DNA of 5,291 bases from Deltaproteobacteria bacterium (lineage in GTDB: Bacteria; Desulfobacterota; Desulfobacteria; Desulfobacterales; JAFDDL01): NCBI GenBank assembly GCA_019310865.1, contig JAFDDL010000468.1:1-5291 (forward strand), given 5' to 3'. The notes below the pieces were generated by a model that saw nothing but the letters and a program-made list of their open reading frames with translations, did not search any database and was not told the origin of the DNA. A program made the position numbers and the translations under genes. The stretch's first letter is position 1. The number at the start of each line of letters is the position of its first letter. Of the stretch, positions 5,000 through 5,291 are shown piece after piece.

Positions 5000-5291
5000 T
5001 TTTTCCAATAAATGAGAACAAATTACCTATAGGTGCATTTGCCTTGGATCAAGTTCGGTTTGAACGGACCTGGACTCCTGAACTTGTCCGACCTCTAGGT
5101 AGAGTTGCAGAAGTACTGCTGAACGTCTTATTGAAAAAGCGTTCCGAGGAAAAACTGAAACGAGCTTTTCTGGAAATAAAACAACTTAAGGACCAGCTTG
5201 AGAGTGAACGGAACTACCTTCAGGAAGAGATCCAATTGGAGCATAGCTTTGAAAATATCATCGGTCAAAGTCAGCCGCTTCAATACGCACT
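4978..5291 (+). CDS. Same sigma-54 regulator, 3' part: end of GAF, coiled coil, start of AAA+ (runs off the window)
   Basis: Reading a different frame from about 4978, the GAF domain resumes as IGAKSFLIFPINENKLPIGA and ends at FERTWTPELVRPLGRVAEVL. A charged heptad-like helix follows (5140-5232, from KKRSEEKL to NYLQEEI). The segment EHSFENIIGQSQPL (from 5242) is the conserved entry into the sigma-54-interaction AAA+ domain, where FENIIGQS precedes Walker A. The window ends before Walker A, so the ATPase and DNA-binding domains are not visible. There is no start codon or RBS at the beginning of this frame, so it is a continuation rather than a separate gene. Restoring the frame needs one added base (or two removed) between 4963 and 4998; the A5 run at 4964-4968 is a plausible place. 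The intact protein would sense a signal through PAS/GAF and hydrolyse ATP to activate sigma-54 polymerase. Confidence 0.75.
   Translation, partial: MGAKSFLIFPINENKLPIGAFALDQVRFERTWTPELVRPLGRVAEVLLNVLLKKRSEEKLKRAFLEIKQLKDQLESERNYLQEEIQLEHSFENIIGQSQPLQYA

Noticed and set aside
1..5291. CRISPR array, tRNA or rRNA gene, insertion sequence, toxin-antitoxin or phage-defence system
   Set aside because: No regularly spaced repeats, cloverleaf, terminal inverted repeats with a transposase, or defence-type domains were seen on either strand.

Overview
The window reads as a stretch of a bacterial chromosome with every recognisable gene on the + strand. The best guess for the source is an anaerobic or facultative Desulfobacterota-like (delta-proteobacterial) organism. 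This rests on the style of the sigma-54 regulator (PAS, GAF, coiled coil, AAA+), a -24/-12 promoter, and a flavoprotein reductase of a type I associate with such bacteria. It is an inference from protein style, not a database result.

Layout. Bases 1-188 hold an unidentified open frame that may be the 3' end of an upstream gene. Bases 185-1400 encode a ferredoxin-reductase-like flavoprotein with a C-terminal [2Fe-2S] domain, split by a frameshift near 1118-1135 into an FAD/NAD part (185-1180) and a ferredoxin part (1119-1400). Bases 1402-1572 are a remnant of a sigma-54 (NtrC-family) activator in which the Walker B region is joined in frame to the later 'PPLR..RDDIPL' region. Bases 1573-1820 carry no convincing gene. 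They do hold a cluster of CC(A/T)6GG-like sites, including a 14-bp perfect palindrome, and a good sigma-54 promoter at 1753-1768. Next come a short GMC-type FAD oxidoreductase (1821-3158) with a four-cysteine motif, and an epoxide-hydrolase-type alpha/beta hydrolase (3258-4106). The window ends in a PAS-GAF-coiled-coil-AAA+ sigma-54 regulator (from about 4184), also frameshifted, near 4963-4998, and cut off by the window edge at the start of its AAA+ domain.

How it may work together (inference). The GMC enzyme and the hydrolase look like a small catabolic operon driven by the sigma-54 promoter. The hydrolase could open an epoxide or act on a similar small substrate, and the GMC enzyme could oxidise an alcohol. 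The upstream reductase could exchange electrons between NAD(P)H, FAD and a [2Fe-2S] centre. The regulator downstream, or the intact ancestor of the remnant upstream, is the natural candidate activator. Two frameshifts and one gutted regulator in about 5 kb point either to local gene decay or, for the two frameshifts, to consensus errors. The gutted regulator cannot be explained by a single-base error. I found no tRNA, rRNA, CRISPR array, transposase or convincing intrinsic terminator.
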